64,000 nucleotides of DNA from Rhodococcus aetherivorans (GCF_011058165.1 NZ_JAALEG010000015.1:1-64000); one strand, 5' to 3'; positions 54,018 to 62,530 are shown, counted from the stretch's first letter. The notes: generated by a model not told the origin, from the sequence alone. Numbers and translations are program-made.

Positions 54018-54500
54018 ATGACACCGGGTCCCGGGGTGGCCCGCGAGTTCCCGGCCACCGTCCTGGCCGGTCCGTACGCGGACGGCCTGGACCTGCCGTA
54101 TTGGGAAGGTCTGCGGGCGGGTGAGCTGCGGCTGCAGAGATGCGGCCGGTGTGGACTGTGGATCTGGGGACCACGCTGGATGTGCGGACAGTGCCGGGCG
54201 TTCGACCCGGCATGGGTCGCCGTGGAACCGGTCGGACGGGTCTTCTCGTGGTCGCGGACCTGGCACCCCTTCATCCCGGAGCTGGCCGGCGAACTGCCGT
54301 ACGTCACGGTTCTCGTCGAGCTCCCGCACGCCGGGGGGCGACGAGTGCTCGGTCTGCTGGCGGAGAACGACGATGCGGACATCGCCATCGGTGACTCGGC
54401 TGCGGGAATCATCCAGCAACCTGCCGACTCGCCCTGGCCGGTGCTCCGCTGGCGCCTCGCGAGTACTGCGAACGGGACCGAACGGGGAGACGAGCGATGA
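54018..54500 (+). CDS. DUF35 zinc-ribbon/OB-fold protein, copy B
   Basis: 160 residues. Same architecture as copy A at 44.0 kb: LDLPYWEGLRAGELRLQRC, zinc ribbon C-x2-C-x10-C-x2-C, then PYVTVLVELPHAGGRRV, identical over many positions. No clear ribosome site; translation may be linked to the SDR upstream. Overlaps the thiolase-fold gene by ATGA. Confidence 0.87.
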   Translation: MTPGPGVAREFPATVLAGPYADGLDLPYWEGLRAGELRLQRCGRCGLWIWGPRWMCGQCRAFDPAWVAVEPVGRVFSWSRTWHPFIPELAGELPYVTVLVELPHAGGRRVLGLLAENDDADIAIGDSAAGIIQQPADSPWPVLRWRLASTANGTERGDER

Positions 54501-55672
54501 CCGGCTCATTTCTCCGCGGTGCCGCAGCCGTCGTGGGCGTCAGCGAATTCCACTACAAACGAGGCGAATCGCCCGACAGCGAACTTCGGATGACGTTGCG
54601 CGCCATCGTCGAGGCTGCTGCCGAGGCCGGGGTGTCGCCCCGCGAGATCGACGGCTTCGTCTCGTACGGCGGCGGTGACAACGACGGGACCGTCGTGGGT
54701 GCGTCACTGATGTCGCACCGGATCCGCTGGTCCACCATGATCTGGGGTGGTGGCGGTGGTGGTGCCGCCGCGGCGATCACCAACGCGGCGGTCGCTATCG
54801 CAGCGGGCCAAGCACAGTGCGTGGTCGTGTACCGCGCCATGGCACAGCGGGATTCCGGCCGCCTCGGATATGCCAAGCACCATTTCGACGGTCACATGCT
54901 CCCGCACGGAGTCGGATCCCCCGCCCAGGCCTGCGCACTGCGCACCCAGCGGATGCTCGAGCACGACGGCGTCCCGGAATCCGCGATGAGGTCCCTGGTT
55001 CTCGCCGACTACAAACATGCGCAGCAGAATCCGGCTGCCGCGGCGTTCGGGCGTCCTCTCGACGAGTCGACCTACGAAGCCTCGCGGATGATAGTCGAGC
55101 CGTACCGGCTCTACGATTGTTCTCGTGAGAACGACGGAGCCGTTGCTCTGATCCTCGTCGCTGCCGAGCGCGCCGAGAAGCTCCATCCGAATCCGGCCTA
55201 CGTGCTGGCCGGCAGTCAGGGCGCGGTAGGGGGCTACGCCGTCGACACGGAGAACGATCTCGACTACACCTCGGCGGGATTCTCCGGGGCGGCGGGGGTC
55301 GCGGAGAGTCTGTGGGCAGATGCCGACCTCGGTCCCGACCAGGTCGATGTCGTCCAGGTCTACGAGAACTTCAGTGGTTCCGGGGTGGCCGCGCTGATCG
55401 ATCACGGGCTGTGCCCACCCGGCGCCGAAGCCGGCAAGGTCATGACCCTCGAGAATCTGACGGCTCCGCACGGACTGCTCCCGGTGAACACCAGCGGGGG
55501 CAATCTCGCAGATTCGTTCGTCAACGGGATGGGGCTGGCAGTCGAGGCCGTGCGCCAGGTGCGCGGAAGCTCGGCAAACCAGGTGCCCGGGGCGAAGGTG
55601 TCCCTGTTCATCGGCGGGCCCATGGCCGCACTCTCGAGTTCGGTACTTCTCTGCACGCGCGACGTGCTGTGA
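54497..55672 (+). CDS. Thiolase-like lipid-transfer protein (Ltp2-like aldolase candidate), copy B
   Basis: 391 residues, close paralogue of copy A at 44.5 kb. Again no cysteine in the WGGGGGGAAAAITN segment, SGGNLADS in place of the GHP histidine, and VDVVQVYENFSG with the tyrosine kept. Forms the second DUF35/thiolase pair of the window, here in an operon with the monooxygenase and the mycofactocin SDR, so the two pairs may act on different chain-length or ring intermediates. Confidence 0.84.
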   Translation: MTGSFLRGAAAVVGVSEFHYKRGESPDSELRMTLRAIVEAAAEAGVSPREIDGFVSYGGGDNDGTVVGASLMSHRIRWSTMIWGGGGGGAAAAITNAAVAIAAGQAQCVVVYRAMAQRDSGRLGYAKHHFDGHMLPHGVGSPAQACALRTQRMLEHDGVPESAMRSLVLADYKHAQQNPAAAAFGRPLDESTYEASRMIVEPYRLYDCSRENDGAVALILVAAERAEKLHPNPAYVLAGSQGAVGGYAVDTENDLDYTSAGFSGAAGVAESLWADADLGPDQVDVVQVYENFSGSGVAALIDHGLCPPGAEAGKVMTLENLTAPHGLLPVNTSGGNLADSFVNGMGLAVEAVRQVRGSSANQVPGAKVSLFIGGPMAALSSSVLLCTRDVL

Positions 55673-55690
55673 GCTGAAAGGAAGCAGGAC

Positions 55691-56185
55691 ATGAGCACCG
55701 ACACCGACACCGACATCGATGGCGTCTCGATCGCCCAGCGGATCGTCGGGGCCTGGGAACTCGTCGAGTACTCGACAACCTCCGATACGGGAAAGGTCGA
55801 CTACCCGCTGGGTCCCGAGGCTCGCGGACTGATCATCTACTCGGCGGACGGGTACATGTCGGCACAGATCATGCGTTCCGGCCGAACCCTCTACCGGACG
55901 CGCAACGTGCACAGCGGCGAGATGGGCGAACGAAGCGAGGCCGCCGGGGGGTACCTCGCCTATTCGGGTCCCTACCGTGTCGACGAGGACAACTCCGCTG
56001 TCTGGCACGAGATGGCGGTATCGCTGTTTCCGAACTGGATCGGCGACGACCAGAAGCGGTACGTGCGCTTCGAGGGTGACGTGATGACCCTGTCGTCGGA
56101 TCCGCTCGTGTTCCGCACCACCACGCTGTCTCCGGCACTGGTCTGGCGACGGATCACACCCCGCGCGGTACGGACGGCGCCATGA
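55691..56185 (+). CDS. Lipocalin-like domain protein
   Basis: 164 residues. The pattern IVGAWELVEYS, GLIIYSADGYMSAQIM and ...SLFPNWIGDDQKRYVRF fits the small lipocalin-like family (Pfam PF13924), found in polyketide and terpenoid gene clusters as cyclase-like or binding proteins. No signal peptide. AAAGGAAG ribosome site. It may bind or isomerise the hydrophobic intermediate of the operon. Confidence 0.75.
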   Translation: MSTDTDTDIDGVSIAQRIVGAWELVEYSTTSDTGKVDYPLGPEARGLIIYSADGYMSAQIMRSGRTLYRTRNVHSGEMGERSEAAGGYLAYSGPYRVDEDNSAVWHEMAVSLFPNWIGDDQKRYVRFEGDVMTLSSDPLVFRTTTLSPALVWRRITPRAVRTAP

Positions 56186-56255
56186 GCCCGATGCAGCTCG
56201 TTCCTGCAGGCGAGATCCGGGTGCACATAGCACCGGCCAGATGAGAGGACGACAC

Positions 56256-56792
56256 GTGTCGACTCGAGTGGACAGCAGCACCGGCCCGGCAACGGACACT
56301 CGGGCGCTCCGCGACGTCTTGGGACATTTCTGCTCCGGTGTGACGGTGGTGACGGCGATGGTAGGCGACGAACCGGCCGGATTCACCTGTCAGTCGTTCT
56401 CGGCGCTGTCGCTGGATCCGCCCCAGGTCCTGCTGTGCCCGAGCCGGCGTTCGACGAGCTGGCCGGCGATTCGTACCGCCGAGACGTTCTGTGTCAACGT
56501 ACTTTCCTCGGGCCAACACGCTCTCAGTGACCGCTTTGCGAAATCGGGGGGCCGGAAATTCGACGGAGTGCGGTGGCGCCCGGCCGAGGGCGGCGCGCCG
56601 ATCATCGGCGGGGTGGCAGCGTGGTTCGAGGTGGCGCTGGCTGCGGAGCACGACGGTGGCGATCACCTCATCGCGGTTGCCGACCTCCTCGGCTTCGGGT
56701 CCGATCCGACCACGCAGCCACTGGTTTTCCATCGGAGTCGATACGGCGGGGTTGTGGAACTGAGTCTCGGGTCGATCGAAAGGGGGACGTGA
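56256..56792 (+). CDS. Flavin reductase (HpaC/HsaB-like)
   Basis: 178 residues from the GTG preceded by GAGAGG; an ATG at 56241 would add five residues. DVLGHFCSGVTVVTA, FTCQSFSALSLDPPQVLLCP and the late GHR-like FHRSRYGG are typical of the FMN reductases that serve two-component monooxygenases. The natural partner here is the LimB-like enzyme at 51.9 kb. Stop and next start overlap (TGATG). Confidence 0.86.
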   Translation: MSTRVDSSTGPATDTRALRDVLGHFCSGVTVVTAMVGDEPAGFTCQSFSALSLDPPQVLLCPSRRSTSWPAIRTAETFCVNVLSSGQHALSDRFAKSGGRKFDGVRWRPAEGGAPIIGGVAAWFEVALAAEHDGGDHLIAVADLLGFGSDPTTQPLVFHRSRYGGVVELSLGSIERGT

Positions 56793-57454
56793 TGGGACGA
56801 CCGGCAAAGCCTCTGATCAGCCGGAGTTCGACGATCGCGGCAAGCATCGAGATCATCGACACCGAAGGTATGGCTGCGTTCAGCCTGCCGCGCGTGGCCA
56901 AACACCTGAACGTGAAAACCTCCTCGCTGTATCACCACTTCGCCGATCGCCGTGAGCTCATGACAGAGGTGGCGAAGGAGCTCATGACCGGGGCCACGGT
57001 GCCCGAGTATTCGTCGGATACCGACTGGGTGGAATGGTTCGTCGAACTCAGCCTCAACTACCGCGACGCGATTCTCCGCCATCCCAATGCCGCTCTCGTG
57101 CTGGTGCAGTTTCTTCCGCGCGACGTCCTCACGAGAACGTACGAAATGTGTGCCCGAATCCTCGAGGACGGGGGCGTACCGGCGCGCCTGCACGTGGTGA
57201 TCCTGGACGGACTGGAGAAACTGGCACTCGCCACCACTCTGAGCGATCTCATGCGCGACCCGGTCGGCAGCACGGAGGTCTTCCCGAATGTCGACGAGCG
57301 GAGACACCCGACGCTCACCCGCGCGCTGGCAGCCAACCGATGGTCGTCGCGCGAGCTCTTCGTGGTAGCGATCCGAGGATTCCTCGCCGGTGTGATGGGT
57401 GTGGCCACCGCACCGGTGAGCGACGAAGGTCTGCGGGACCTCGTCGGATCGTAA
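56792..57454 (+). CDS. TetR-family regulator
   Basis: 220 residues. HTH at about 12-55 (MAAFSLPRVAKHLNVKTSSLYHHFADRREL), of the TetR-proper type with a large C-terminal ligand domain. Located within the operon, behind the flavin reductase, so it would be made together with the enzymes. It is the best positioned candidate for the repressor that reads the 17-bp regulon repeat, but that link is only inference. GTG at 56789 is an alternative start. Confidence 0.85.
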   Translation: MGRPAKPLISRSSTIAASIEIIDTEGMAAFSLPRVAKHLNVKTSSLYHHFADRRELMTEVAKELMTGATVPEYSSDTDWVEWFVELSLNYRDAILRHPNAALVLVQFLPRDVLTRTYEMCARILEDGGVPARLHVVILDGLEKLALATTLSDLMRDPVGSTEVFPNVDERRHPTLTRALAANRWSSRELFVVAIRGFLAGVMGVATAPVSDEGLRDLVGS

Positions 57455-57546
57455 GCGGTAAGCCGTTGCTTCTTATGCCTTCTCGGTGACGAGCAGCTCG
57501 GTGTACCGGTGAATTCTGTCAACTCGATGATACGGAGTAAGCCATC

Positions 57547-58962
57547 GTGACCCTTGATCTGTACGTGGACGGCACGTGGAGTGCCTCCACGAGCGCGGAG
57601 CGTATCGACGTCGTCAACCCGACCACCGAGGAACGCATAGGGGATGTCCCCGCCGGGGCTGCCGCAGATGTCGATGTGGCGGTGGCTGCCGCGCGGCGGG
57701 CCTTGGAGCAGTGGTCACAGACCGCGCCGCACACGCGGGCGGAGTTCGTCTCGCGTCTGGCCGACGAACTGGAGCGGCGACAGGAGGAGATCACCGATAT
57801 CGTCGTCGCCGAGGTCGGCACCCCACGCAGGGTGGCGCGTTGGGCCCAGGTCGGACTGGGTATCGTCGACCTGCGTGAGGCCGTGACCGCGGCGAGGGAC
57901 TTCCCGTGGGAAGAACAGCTCCGCAACTCCCTGATCGTGCGTGAGCCTGTCGGGGTGATCGGGTGTATCACGCCCTGGAACTACCCGTTGCACCAGATCA
58001 CCGCCAAAATCGGGGCTGCGCTCGTGACCGGGTGCACGGTGGTCGTCAAGGCCAGCGAGGTTGCCCCGTTCACCGCCCACGCCCTGGCGGAAGCGGTCGA
58101 CGCTGCCGGAGTTCCGGCCGGCGTATTCAATCTGGTTCACGGGTACGGTCCGATCGTCGGCGAGGCCATCGCCATTCATCCGGACATCGATATGGTCAGC
58201 TTCACGGGATCGAACTCGGTCGGCAAGCGAGTCCTCGAACTGGCCGCCGGGACAGTGAAGCGGGTGTCGGTCGAACTGGGTGGAAAGAGCGCCGCTGTGC
58301 TGCTCGACGACCTCAGCGACGAGGAGTTCGGTAAGGCCGTGCCGCACACCGTGCGTGCCTGCTACATGAACGGCGGACAGTCCTGCAATGCGCAGACTCG
58401 TTTGGTCGTACCGCGCTCCCGCCTGGCCGAGGCGGAGAAGCTCGCCGCGAAGGCGGCCGCGGCATATGCGCCCGGCGATCCCGCCGACGGCGACACGAAG
58501 CTCGGACCCATGGTTACCGCATCTCAGCGTGAGCGGGTCCTCGACTACATCCGTGCCGGCGTCAAGGAGGGCGCAAAGCTCGTCGCCGGGTCGGTCGACG
58601 CACCGGCCCGTACCGGATTCTTCGTCGAACCGACCGTGTTCTCGGAGGTGGACCCGGACAGCACGATCGCTCAGGAGGAGATCTTCGGTCCGGTGCTGTC
58701 GATCATCGCGTACGACACACCCGAGCAAGCGATCGAGATCGCGAACGGCACGATCTTCGGTATCGCCGGCGCTGTGTGGTCCGGCGACCCCGAGCGCGCG
58801 AAGTCGGTTGCGCGCAGGATGCGTGCGACGCAGATCGAGGTCAACGGTGGAAAGTTCAACGGCGCTGCGCCTTTCGGCGGATTCAAGCAATCCGGCCTTG
58901 GGCGTGAGGGCGGGGCATTCGGCCTCGAGGAGTTTGTCGAAATCAAGAGTCTGCAGCTCTAG
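57547..58962 (+). CDS. NAD(P)-dependent aldehyde dehydrogenase
   Basis: 471 residues, GTG start. ITPWNYPLH, FTGSNSVG, base glutamate in VELGGKSAA, nucleophile cysteine in NGGQSCNAQT and C-terminal FGGFKQSGLGREGG. Complete. It differs clearly from the aldehyde dehydrogenase at 45.7 kb. It should oxidise an aldehyde formed by the upstream SDR or aldolase-like pair. Confidence 0.88.
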   Translation: MTLDLYVDGTWSASTSAERIDVVNPTTEERIGDVPAGAAADVDVAVAAARRALEQWSQTAPHTRAEFVSRLADELERRQEEITDIVVAEVGTPRRVARWAQVGLGIVDLREAVTAARDFPWEEQLRNSLIVREPVGVIGCITPWNYPLHQITAKIGAALVTGCTVVVKASEVAPFTAHALAEAVDAAGVPAGVFNLVHGYGPIVGEAIAIHPDIDMVSFTGSNSVGKRVLELAAGTVKRVSVELGGKSAAVLLDDLSDEEFGKAVPHTVRACYMNGGQSCNAQTRLVVPRSRLAEAEKLAAKAAAAYAPGDPADGDTKLGPMVTASQRERVLDYIRAGVKEGAKLVAGSVDAPARTGFFVEPTVFSEVDPDSTIAQEEIFGPVLSIIAYDTPEQAIEIANGTIFGIAGAVWSGDPERAKSVARRMRATQIEVNGGKFNGAAPFGGFKQSGLGREGGAFGLEEFVEIKSLQL

Positions 58963-59009
58963 CGACGTTCTTGCGGGGACCGCCGCGGTCCCGCGAAGGA
59001 GTGAGCACG

Positions 59010-60200
59010 ATGGTCTACACCGATCTTCCGTACGACGAGGCGACGAAAGCGGGTTTTGCCCGGGCGTTGTTCGATCACCTCGACCACGACACCACCGATA
59101 TGGCGCCGGAGATCCTCGAGGTCGATCCGCGCGTCTACACCGATCCGGAACTGGCGGCCCGCGAGCGCAGAGAGCTGTTCGGATATGTGCCGATCATCGC
59201 GGCGCACAGCACCGAATTGCCCGGCAACCACGACTTTGCGACGGTCCAGTTGCCGAACAACGAGATTGTTCTCGTTCGGCAGGCGGACGGTGGGGTTCGT
59301 GGGTTCGTGAACACCTGCCGGCATCGAGGCGCCCGGCTCGTTCCCGAGGAGAGGGGTTCGAAGCGCATCTTTTCGTGCCGCTACCACGGGTGGGCGTATG
59401 GGAGCGATGGCAGTCTGCGGTCGATCGCGGACGAGCCGACGTTCGGTAGGGTCGATCGTCGCTGCATGAGCCTGCTGGAGGTTCCGGTCGAGGAGCGACA
59501 TGGTTTCGTCTGGGTCGTCGACTCCGCCGCGGGTGATCGAACGATCGACATCGCGGAGTGGCTCGGCCGGGAGTTCGACGAGTCCCTCGCCGCCATGGAG
59601 ATGGACAAGTACCACTGCCATATCGCCCAGAACTTCGATGTGGACATCAACTGGAAGGTCTTGATGGATGCCTTCCTCGACGGCTACCACATCACCTCGA
59701 CCCACGCCGGAACTGTTGCGCCGTACTTCTACAACAACGCGCAATCCTGGGAACCCATGGGCAGGCACGGACGAATGGTCACGGCACGCAAGAGCATCGA
59801 CACGGTGCGAGGTGTCGCGCCCGCGGACGCCCCGATCGACCGGCACATCACCGTTGCGCACTTTCTGATGCCCAATATGTCGGTGCTGCGTCAACCGGAT
59901 CATCTGGAGGTGCTCAACTTCGTCCCTGCTCCGGGCACGCCCGTCGGGGCTCGGATGCAGATGCGTCTTCTCACTCGGGAACCTGCCGTGACGGACGAGC
60001 AGAAGGCGCGGTGGGACAAGAACTGGAACATTCTGATGGCGGTACTTCGAGAGGAGGACCTCGTCGTCAACGAGGGTCTGCAGAAGGCCGTTACGAACAC
60101 GGACATCGGACCGATCTACTTCGGGCGAAACGAGATTGCCAACCAGCATTTTCATCAGTGGATGGCGCGTGCGTTCGAGGATTCGAGGAAGTGGGGCTGA
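59010..60200 (+). CDS. Rieske non-heme iron oxygenase, alpha subunit
   Basis: 396 residues. Rieske ligands Cys103, His105, Cys123 and His126 (CRHRG, CRYHGW). Catalytic iron ligands in DGYH-x4-H (His227, His232). It is related to the oxygenase at 18.7 kb. Start at the ATG following AAGGA; a GTG nine bases upstream also exists. Last gene of the long operon that starts with the cupin. Ring or C-H hydroxylation of an unknown acid or CoA ester; no beta subunit gene is nearby. Confidence 0.9.
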   Translation: MVYTDLPYDEATKAGFARALFDHLDHDTTDMAPEILEVDPRVYTDPELAARERRELFGYVPIIAAHSTELPGNHDFATVQLPNNEIVLVRQADGGVRGFVNTCRHRGARLVPEERGSKRIFSCRYHGWAYGSDGSLRSIADEPTFGRVDRRCMSLLEVPVEERHGFVWVVDSAAGDRTIDIAEWLGREFDESLAAMEMDKYHCHIAQNFDVDINWKVLMDAFLDGYHITSTHAGTVAPYFYNNAQSWEPMGRHGRMVTARKSIDTVRGVAPADAPIDRHITVAHFLMPNMSVLRQPDHLEVLNFVPAPGTPVGARMQMRLLTREPAVTDEQKARWDKNWNILMAVLREEDLVVNEGLQKAVTNTDIGPIYFGRNEIANQHFHQWMARAFEDSRKWG

Positions 60201-60223
60201 GCTCCGAAGTGCTCATTCCGGGC

Positions 60224-60267
60224 TTGTCGCCAGTACCGATAGGCATTAGATTACTGCCCGTGTGATG
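60224..60267 (+). promoter_or_regulatory. Regulon promoter/operator, site h
   Basis: -35 TTGTCG (60224-60229), 17-base spacer, -10 TAGATT (60247-60252), repeat ACCGATAGGCATTAGAT at 60235-60251 and GTGTGATG at 60260-60267. It is upstream of the MFS gene, with a leader of about 175 bases. Confidence 0.7.
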
Positions 60268-60354
60268 CAGGGCATACCGCGGTGGTAAAGGGCTTATCCC
60301 GCAGCCCCGCACCTCGACGGTCGCGATGAGCTTGCAATCGAACGATTCTGCCCC

Positions 60355-60376
60355 GTTGTCGACACACGTCGACAAC
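60355..60376. repeat. Inverted repeat in the MFS leader
   Basis: GTTGTCGAC, four bases, then its exact complement. In RNA it makes a 9-bp hairpin 60 bases before the MFS start; in DNA it could be a separate operator. Confidence 0.45.
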
Positions 60377-60435
60377 CGCCACTCGCGCGTTCATCGGCAT
60401 CGAACCCAGATACCCCACAACCCGAAGGAACCAAC

Positions 60436-61785
60436 ATGTCGCAGATCTCCGGCCTGGGGAAGGAAAGGGCCGTCTCGGGTGCCCGATCCGTGGTCCTCAC
60501 CTGCTTGGCCATCACCATCCTCGATGGTGTCGACCTCATCATGTTCGGCGCAGTGCTTCCGACGTTGCTGGAAATCGAACAGTGGGGGATCACCACCGCC
60601 TCGGCAGGGTTGATCGGCAGCTTGTCGCTGTTCGGAATGATGGCCGGCGCAATGCTGGCCGGCTACCTCACGGACCTCGTCGGCCGGCGACCGATCGTGC
60701 TCGCCTGCATTGTGAGCTTCAGTCTGTTCACCGGGTTATGTGCCATTGCGCCGAATCTCGAGACCTTCGGCCTCTTCCGGTTGCTTGCCGGCCTCGGCTT
60801 CGGCGGAGCCCTCCCCACCCTGATTGCGCTCACCCAGGAATACGTCAAGGTCGACCGACGGCAGTTCTACAACGGCGTCATCCAAACCGGTTTTCCCATC
60901 GGCGGGTGCGTGGTCGCCATCGCCGCCATCTTCATGATCCCTGCCTTCGGCTGGGAATCGATGTTCGCAGTGGGTGGCCTCCTTGGGGTCGTGTTGTTCG
61001 TCATCGCATACCGAAGCCTGCCCGAATCGATCGCTTTCCTCGTGAGCAAGGGCCGGCACGATGAGGCCCGCGCGTTGACGCAGCGTTACTCGGTTGATCA
61101 CGGTGCCGAATCCGGCCTGGCCCTGGAGGAGTCGAAAACCGCGAATGCCGGTTCCAAGTCGGGTCTGAAGCTCCTGTTCGCACCCGGATACAGGATCGCG
61201 ACGATCATGTTCCCGCTCATCACCTTCTTCGGCCTTCTCGTCTCGTACGGCATGAACACCTGGATTCCTCAGATGCTGAGGGCCTCCGGCTACGATCTCG
61301 GGTCCGCGTTGACGTTCCTGCTCGCCTTCAACATCGGTAGCGGGTTCGGCATGGTGGTCATCACCGGTCTGGCGGATCGACTGGGATCGCGTCCGGTGAT
61401 CTCGGTGAGCTTTGTCGGGGGAGCGATCGCAGTGTCCGCCCTGACCCTGCAGCCGGCACAGGCGCTCGTGTTCGGGTTGGTTCTGCTGATCGGCTTCTGT
61501 GCGTCCTCCACGACGGGCGTTTACGGATTCGTCGGGGTCTTCTACCCGGCCGCTGCGCGTGGCACAGCGCTCGGACTGGCGGTGGGGCTGGGCCGGTTGG
61601 GTGGTGTCTGCGGGCCCATTCTCACCGGAATGATCATGAGCTCTGCGCTCGGAGCGGACTGGGCCTACTACGCCTTCGCGTTCGCTGGAGTGGCTGCCGC
61701 AGTGCTGGTGTCGTTGGTTCCCCGAAGGACCAATGCCATGCATCGGACGGACGCGCCTGTCGAAAAGGCCGCGGAGCCTGCCTGA
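60436..61785 (+). CDS. MFS transporter, aromatic acid:H+ symporter type
   Basis: 449 residues, 12 spans. TM1 TILDGVDLIMFGAVLP and loop motif GYLTDLVGRRP are AAHS signatures. It is related to the permease at 24.4 kb. Single-gene unit behind site h. A second aromatic-acid-type importer implies either two substrates or import plus export. Confidence 0.87.
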   Translation: MSQISGLGKERAVSGARSVVLTCLAITILDGVDLIMFGAVLPTLLEIEQWGITTASAGLIGSLSLFGMMAGAMLAGYLTDLVGRRPIVLACIVSFSLFTGLCAIAPNLETFGLFRLLAGLGFGGALPTLIALTQEYVKVDRRQFYNGVIQTGFPIGGCVVAIAAIFMIPAFGWESMFAVGGLLGVVLFVIAYRSLPESIAFLVSKGRHDEARALTQRYSVDHGAESGLALEESKTANAGSKSGLKLLFAPGYRIATIMFPLITFFGLLVSYGMNTWIPQMLRASGYDLGSALTFLLAFNIGSGFGMVVITGLADRLGSRPVISVSFVGGAIAVSALTLQPAQALVFGLVLLIGFCASSTTGVYGFVGVFYPAAARGTALGLAVGLGRLGGVCGPILTGMIMSSALGADWAYYAFAFAGVAAAVLVSLVPRRTNAMHRTDAPVEKAAEPA

Positions 61786-61930
61786 TCGATTCCGAAACGT
61801 GAGGGGGCTGGGAGACGGAGGCGCGCACGTAGCCTTCATCTGCGACCCGAGCTTCGCGACGTTCCTGCTGTGTCGCACTGGCGGCTCTATCGACAGCAGA
61901 GGGCTGGCATCAGGGCTCCGGCGGTTGTGT

Positions 61931-61961
61931 AACCTACGTACGTTAGATATTGTGGTGTGAT
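61931..61961 (+). promoter_or_regulatory. Regulon operator, site i
   Basis: Repeat ACCTACGTACGTTAGAT at 61931-61947, -10-like TAGATA (61943-61948), GTGTGATG at 61954-61961. No good -35 at 17 bases. It precedes a 50-residue gene; the rest of 61786-62059 shows no gene. Confidence 0.55.
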
Positions 61962-62059
61962 GTCGCCCACATCCGGCCCGGCGCTCCCGAGCCTCTCGGT
62001 CGACGAGGGCGGACAGGGGTGTCACCGACCGTACCGATGGCGCAGAAGGGCCGACCGCT

Positions 62060-62212
62060 ATGAGGATGAAGACGAGATTGACCTGCCCGTGTGGAGCCGT
62101 GGTCACGGGCACGGATGAAGACGACCTGGTTGCGAAGGCCCGGTCGCACCTGAGCGAGTCACATCCCGGAATGGAGTACTCGCGCGATGAGATTCTCTTC
62201 ATCGCGTACTAG
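62060..62212 (+). CDS. Small DUF1059-type protein
   Basis: 50 residues, with two cysteines in LTCPCG near the start, a helix DEDDLVAKARSHLSESHPG and the end DEILFIAY. This matches the short DUF1059 family (Pfam PF06348), whose role is unknown; Cys-x-Cys and His could bind a metal. The stop codon lies within the first unit of a 16-bp tandem repeat. Behind regulon site i. Confidence 0.72.
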   Translation: MRMKTRLTCPCGAVVTGTDEDDLVAKARSHLSESHPGMEYSRDEILFIAY

Positions 62213-62297
62213 CAGTGTCGCGTACTAGCAGTGTCGCGTACTAGCAGTGTCGCGTACTAGCAGTGTCGCGTACTAGCAGTGTCGCGTACCGGCAGTG
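62202..62297 (+). repeat. Six tandem copies of a 16-bp unit
   Basis: The unit TCGCGTACTAGCAGTG is repeated six times; the last has two changes (TCGCGTACCGGCAGTG). The first copy carries the last codons and stop of the DUF1059 gene. Typical slippage-prone minisatellite. Confidence 0.9.
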
Positions 62298-62305
62298 TTT
62301 CGCCA

Positions 62306-62437
62306 ATGGTCAAGCGGCTGTTCATCAACGACATCGATGCGGTGAGGAGTCGATTCCCGCGCAAGGGTCCTCGACACGTCGATCCGGCTCGGCTGATTTA
62401 CAAAGAACGATTGACGTATCACTTCTCATGTATGTAA
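62306..62437 (+). CDS. Possible 43-residue ORF, unknown
   Basis: ATG frame beginning MVKRLFINDIDAV and ending in YHFSCM. No ribosome site is obvious and no domain recognised. It follows the tandem repeat and could be a gene remnant or non-coding leader of the SDR. Confidence 0.2.
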   Translation: MVKRLFINDIDAVRSRFPRKGPRHVDPARLIYKERLTYHFSCM

Positions 62438-62530
62438 GCTGAATCACATGACGGTGCGAACCCTGTAGGGAAGTCGCCGTCCTCCAGCATCTTCCATCCC
62501 TCTGTTACATGTTCGAGCTGAGGAGCTTTG

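Noticed and set aside
22614-61961. KstR or KstR2 steroid-regulon operators
   Set aside because: The repeat centres on ATCTAA/TTAGAT with a five-base spacer, unlike the published AACnnGTT- or AAGnnCTT-type sites as I remember them.
62202-62297. Possible CRISPR array
   Set aside because: The 16-bp units are directly adjacent without spacers and no cas genes are present, so it is a simple tandem repeat.
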